Assembly (NCBI GenBank): GCA_028622995.1
Contig: JAJQJQ010000057.1
Span: forward strand, 1,364,001-1,428,000
Source of the DNA: Panagrolaimus kolymaensis
Taxonomy: Eukaryota; Nematoda; Chromadorea; Rhabditida; Panagrolaimidae
Length of the DNA: 64,000 nt
Direction: 5' to 3'
The notes below the pieces were generated by a model. That model worked only from the letters and a program-made list of their open reading frames with translations, searched no databases and was not told the DNA's origin. Numbering within the stretch: position 1 is the stretch's first letter; every line of letters begins with the position of its first letter. Below are positions 61,529 through 64,000 of this stretch, piece after piece. The translations under genes were made by a program, and so were the position numbers.

Positions 61529-62931
61529 AACAACAACTTTTTTGGACTATATGAAAGTGTACTTTTTGTTGAATTTTCAATTAAATTTTCAATTTTTTTG
61601 GACAATTTTGAAAGAAATTAAAATAGTGGATTACCTAATTCATTTATTATATATTTTTACTCATGTTTTTCAATCCATTTTCTTCCCAACTAATTATTCA
61701 ATGAAGTTAGTTAGGAATATTTAAATTTAATGTTTTTCACTTAAAGAAACCTTTTTTAAAGTTAATGCTTTGGCAAAAATCAAAAATTCCAAAATTAATT
61801 TTTCTGTTTTTAAAATTTTGTTGATTAATTATTTTACTAAATATTCGAACTCCACTTTTTTTTTTCAATCATTGAGCTCATCAACAAGATATTTGGGTTT
61901 TAAATAAATGAATAACATTAAAAAATTAATTTGCTGAATCACGTTTTGAGTTACGGTGTTCAATAAAGCAGCATATGGATATTTTTATCCAAATATTTAT
62001 TATATGATTTTTAAAGATTATTCCCAACAGAGTTTTGAATCGCATACCAATTATGACCTTCAACCAACATCCATAATTTATTAACTATCTTTGTAAACGA
62101 TCACTTCGAGGTGAACGTAACAACTATAAATTGCTTCCAAATCTGCATGATAGGATCCGATTTAAAAAATATCATTGAAAATGGATGTAAAATTGCATAA
62201 ACAATAATAAAAATAAAGTACTTTTCCCCTGGAATTTTTTTTCTTATTCAAAACGTTTTTCTTCTTCATTTTCTTGCTTCAAAGTTTGATACATGTGTTC
62301 ATTTAGAACTCAACGTCTGGATATCAAAATTTTTGAATTGCGAAGATTTTTTTATTTTCCAAGTAATTTTTGTTTATTTTTTTAACCATGAAAATGTAAG
62401 TCAAAGGTAACTCACTCACTCAATTAAAGAGATTTGAAATTTCAAAGTGATCGTGTTCAACGTGTCCTATTTTTTTGTTCAAAGCCACATAGCTCGATCA
62501 GAGCCTTTTCTTTCACTAAACAAAAATTGATCGAATTTTTGTAGAATTTTATGTGATTTATCACATCTGATAAACAAAATTTTTTTAATGTTTCATTACT
62601 TATGACTTTGGAATTTATTTTCCTTTATCAAAGCATTATTTTTTGCTTTAAGTGAAAAAACATTAATTTTAATTATCTTCCAAATCGACCTGATAGAATC
62701 GGATTCTAAAAATATCATTGAAAATGGATGTATAAATGCTTTGAATTTTAATAACCAAACAAAAATAAATGAATCATCGATGATTGATTCAATTAATTAT
62801 CAAATTATTCTAATCATCCAAACACCTGTATCTAATTTATTAATAAAAAACCTCATAGGTATTGGTAGCGGCATCCACATCCACATTGCATTATCAACAA
62901 AAAAATCATTATTACTTTTTTCTAAATATTT

Positions 62932-63036
62932 GTTTCGCTTAAAGCAAAACTTTCCAAAATTTATTTTAATTTTTCCAAAGCCACTTTAAAAAGAGCTGGA
63001 ATTTAATTATTACCTCAAACTTTGGGTAATTAAACC
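62932..63036 (-). ncRNA. spliced-leader RNA (SL1-like), unit 3
   Basis: Identical in all key parts to the other two copies. Confidence 0.85.
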
Positions 63037-63365
63037 GAAGATAAATAATTTTTCATTCTTTTTCTATCAAAATATAAAATAAGGAAGGATGCGTTTGTGT
63101 TTTTTTTTATTTAGTTGTTCACTCTCTTTCTTTTTCAACCATAGATATACAGAAAAGAGAGAAAGGAAGATAACGCACAAAAAGGTGGAGAAAAAAAAAT
63201 GTCTGTCGGTGGTCGTCGTCGCTGACTTATTTTTTTCAAAGAAAATATTTTGATGATATCATTGCACTTTTTTTTTTTAGAATGCTGATTGATTTATTAA
63301 TTGAGACAGTAATATTTACAATAAATTATTAATAACATTATTATTAAATACAAACAATATTATAT

Positions 63366-64000
63366 TTATTTTTTACCTAAGAGGCCACTTAAAAGTCCAC
63401 CACCACTTCCACCACTGCCACCACCAAGGAGGCCACCCAAAAGACCACCATTACCTTCACTGCCACCTAATACTCCACCTAAGATGCCATTATTTCCCAA
63501 TAATCCACCCAAAAGTCCATCATCTCCCAAAATGCTTGATAATAAACCTTCAGGACTTAAAAGGCCATCCAATAAATCAGTTCCAAGAAGACCACCGGTT
63601 AGGATGTTTAAAAGTTTTTTAACGGTTTCAACAATTCCAGTTAAACCATTTCCAAGTAAACCATTAAGGATGCTATCAACTTGGAGGAGACCTTTAAGAT
63701 TGAGATTATTAAGATTGAGGAGGCTTCCAAGATCTTTTAAAAGTTGATCAAGGAGTTTTTGAATATTGGTGAGAAGATTAGAAACTAAATTTCCAATAGC
63801 TTTATCTTGATCAAGCAAAGTCAATGCGTCATTATTGATGATGTCCTAAAATTTAATTATTATTTTTTATGCTTGCATTGATTTGAACTTACAGCAAGTT
63901 GTTTAACAAAATCTCCAAGTTCGGGTGAAAGGTTATTAGCAATTTTTTGTACGCTATCAAGGGTTGATCCAACTTTACCTTGAACATCTTCCTTAATGGA
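63366..64000 (-). CDS. secreted Gly/Leu-rich GLLGG-repeat protein, unit 3, partial
   Basis: The visible exons are 63845..63366 (complete second exon) and 64000..63893 (3' part of the first exon). The TGA position lies beyond the window, so its state is unknown in this copy. Confidence 0.65.

Larger units (their letters stand above)
61332..64000. repeat. tandem unit 3, cut by the window end
   Basis: This is the third direct copy. The CAA-rich tail is shorter than in units 1 and 2, and one A is missing near 61786. The unit continues past the window, so the array may be longer. Confidence 0.9.

Noticed and set aside
1..64000. CRISPR arrays, prokaryotic operons, horizontally acquired genes
   Set aside because: No regularly spaced short repeats, no Shine-Dalgarno-led gene runs, and all genes have spliceosomal introns.

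Overview
The window is nuclear DNA from an AT-rich nematode. The evidence is many short introns (about 45-80 bases, GTAAG/TTTTAG type), trans-splice acceptor-like TTTTAG/TTTCAG sites just upstream of start codons, nematode chemoreceptor families (SRT and SRE), a MOLO-1-like gene, a DUF4773 gene, and a recognisable SL1-type spliced-leader RNA gene. I cannot name the species. The gene set would fit a clade IV or V nematode, but nothing here settles that. All spliced models were built by hand from splice signals and frame continuity; every exon chain listed closes with consistent phase.

Layout. 1-0.9 kb: the 3' end of an AP180/CALM (UNC-11-like) clathrin adaptor. 1.7-2.5 kb: an OCIA-domain protein. 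3.2-3.8 kb: an unknown protein. 4.1-5.3 kb: a NIP45/Rad60-like protein with a SUMO-like C-terminus. 5.4-6.9 kb: RidA and TMEM234 on the minus strand. 7.7-10.3 kb: DNJ-27/ERdj5, an ER J-protein with several thioredoxin domains, which carries an in-frame TAG. 10.6-13.7 kb: a disordered unknown protein. 14.4-18.8 kb: a large secreted protein of up to 14 CCP (sushi) modules. 18.8-21.9 kb: a gene desert with one GC-rich island, the 7SL SRP RNA gene. 21.9-23.0 kb: a membrane protein. 23.6-27.9 kb: two divergent, paralogous type I membrane proteins. 28.6-30.2 kb: a MOLO-1-like receptor modulator. 33.3-35.4 kb: a DUF4773 secreted protein. 36-37.1 kb: an SRT GPCR. 38.1-38.7 kb: a small tail-anchored protein. 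40.2-42.7 kb: an SRE GPCR. 44.2-45.2 kb: a near-perfect 985-base inverted repeat. 45.5-47.3 kb: an M20 peptidase. 48.5-48.9 kb: a broken gene. 49.8-52.0 kb: a chimeric gene joining two hnRNP K-type KH domains to a degenerate tyrosine phosphatase domain.

From 52.5 kb to the window end lies a young tandem array of about 4.1 kb units (two complete, a third cut by the window end), preceded by a truncated inverted fragment of the unit. Each unit carries, on the minus strand, a two-exon gene for a secreted Gly/Leu-rich protein (GLLGG repeats; a single in-frame TGA is shared by the two copies whose first exon is visible), an SL1-like spliced-leader RNA gene with stem-loop I, splice donor, Sm site and 3' hairpin, and a tRNA-like element with a CAA-rich variable tail. 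This array is the most notable part of the window. Spliced-leader RNA genes in nematodes are usually amplified in tandem, often together with 5S rRNA, but I see no 5S rRNA here. Instead a low-complexity secretory gene is amplified along with the RNA gene.

Functional threads. ER and secretory biology recurs: DNJ-27 with two UPR-type promoter motifs, SRP RNA, the CCP protein and DUF4773. Chemosensory and neuromuscular genes are also present: SRT, SRE, and a MOLO-1-like gene with a CArg-type box upstream. I saw no CRISPR, no bacterial operon and no transposase gene.
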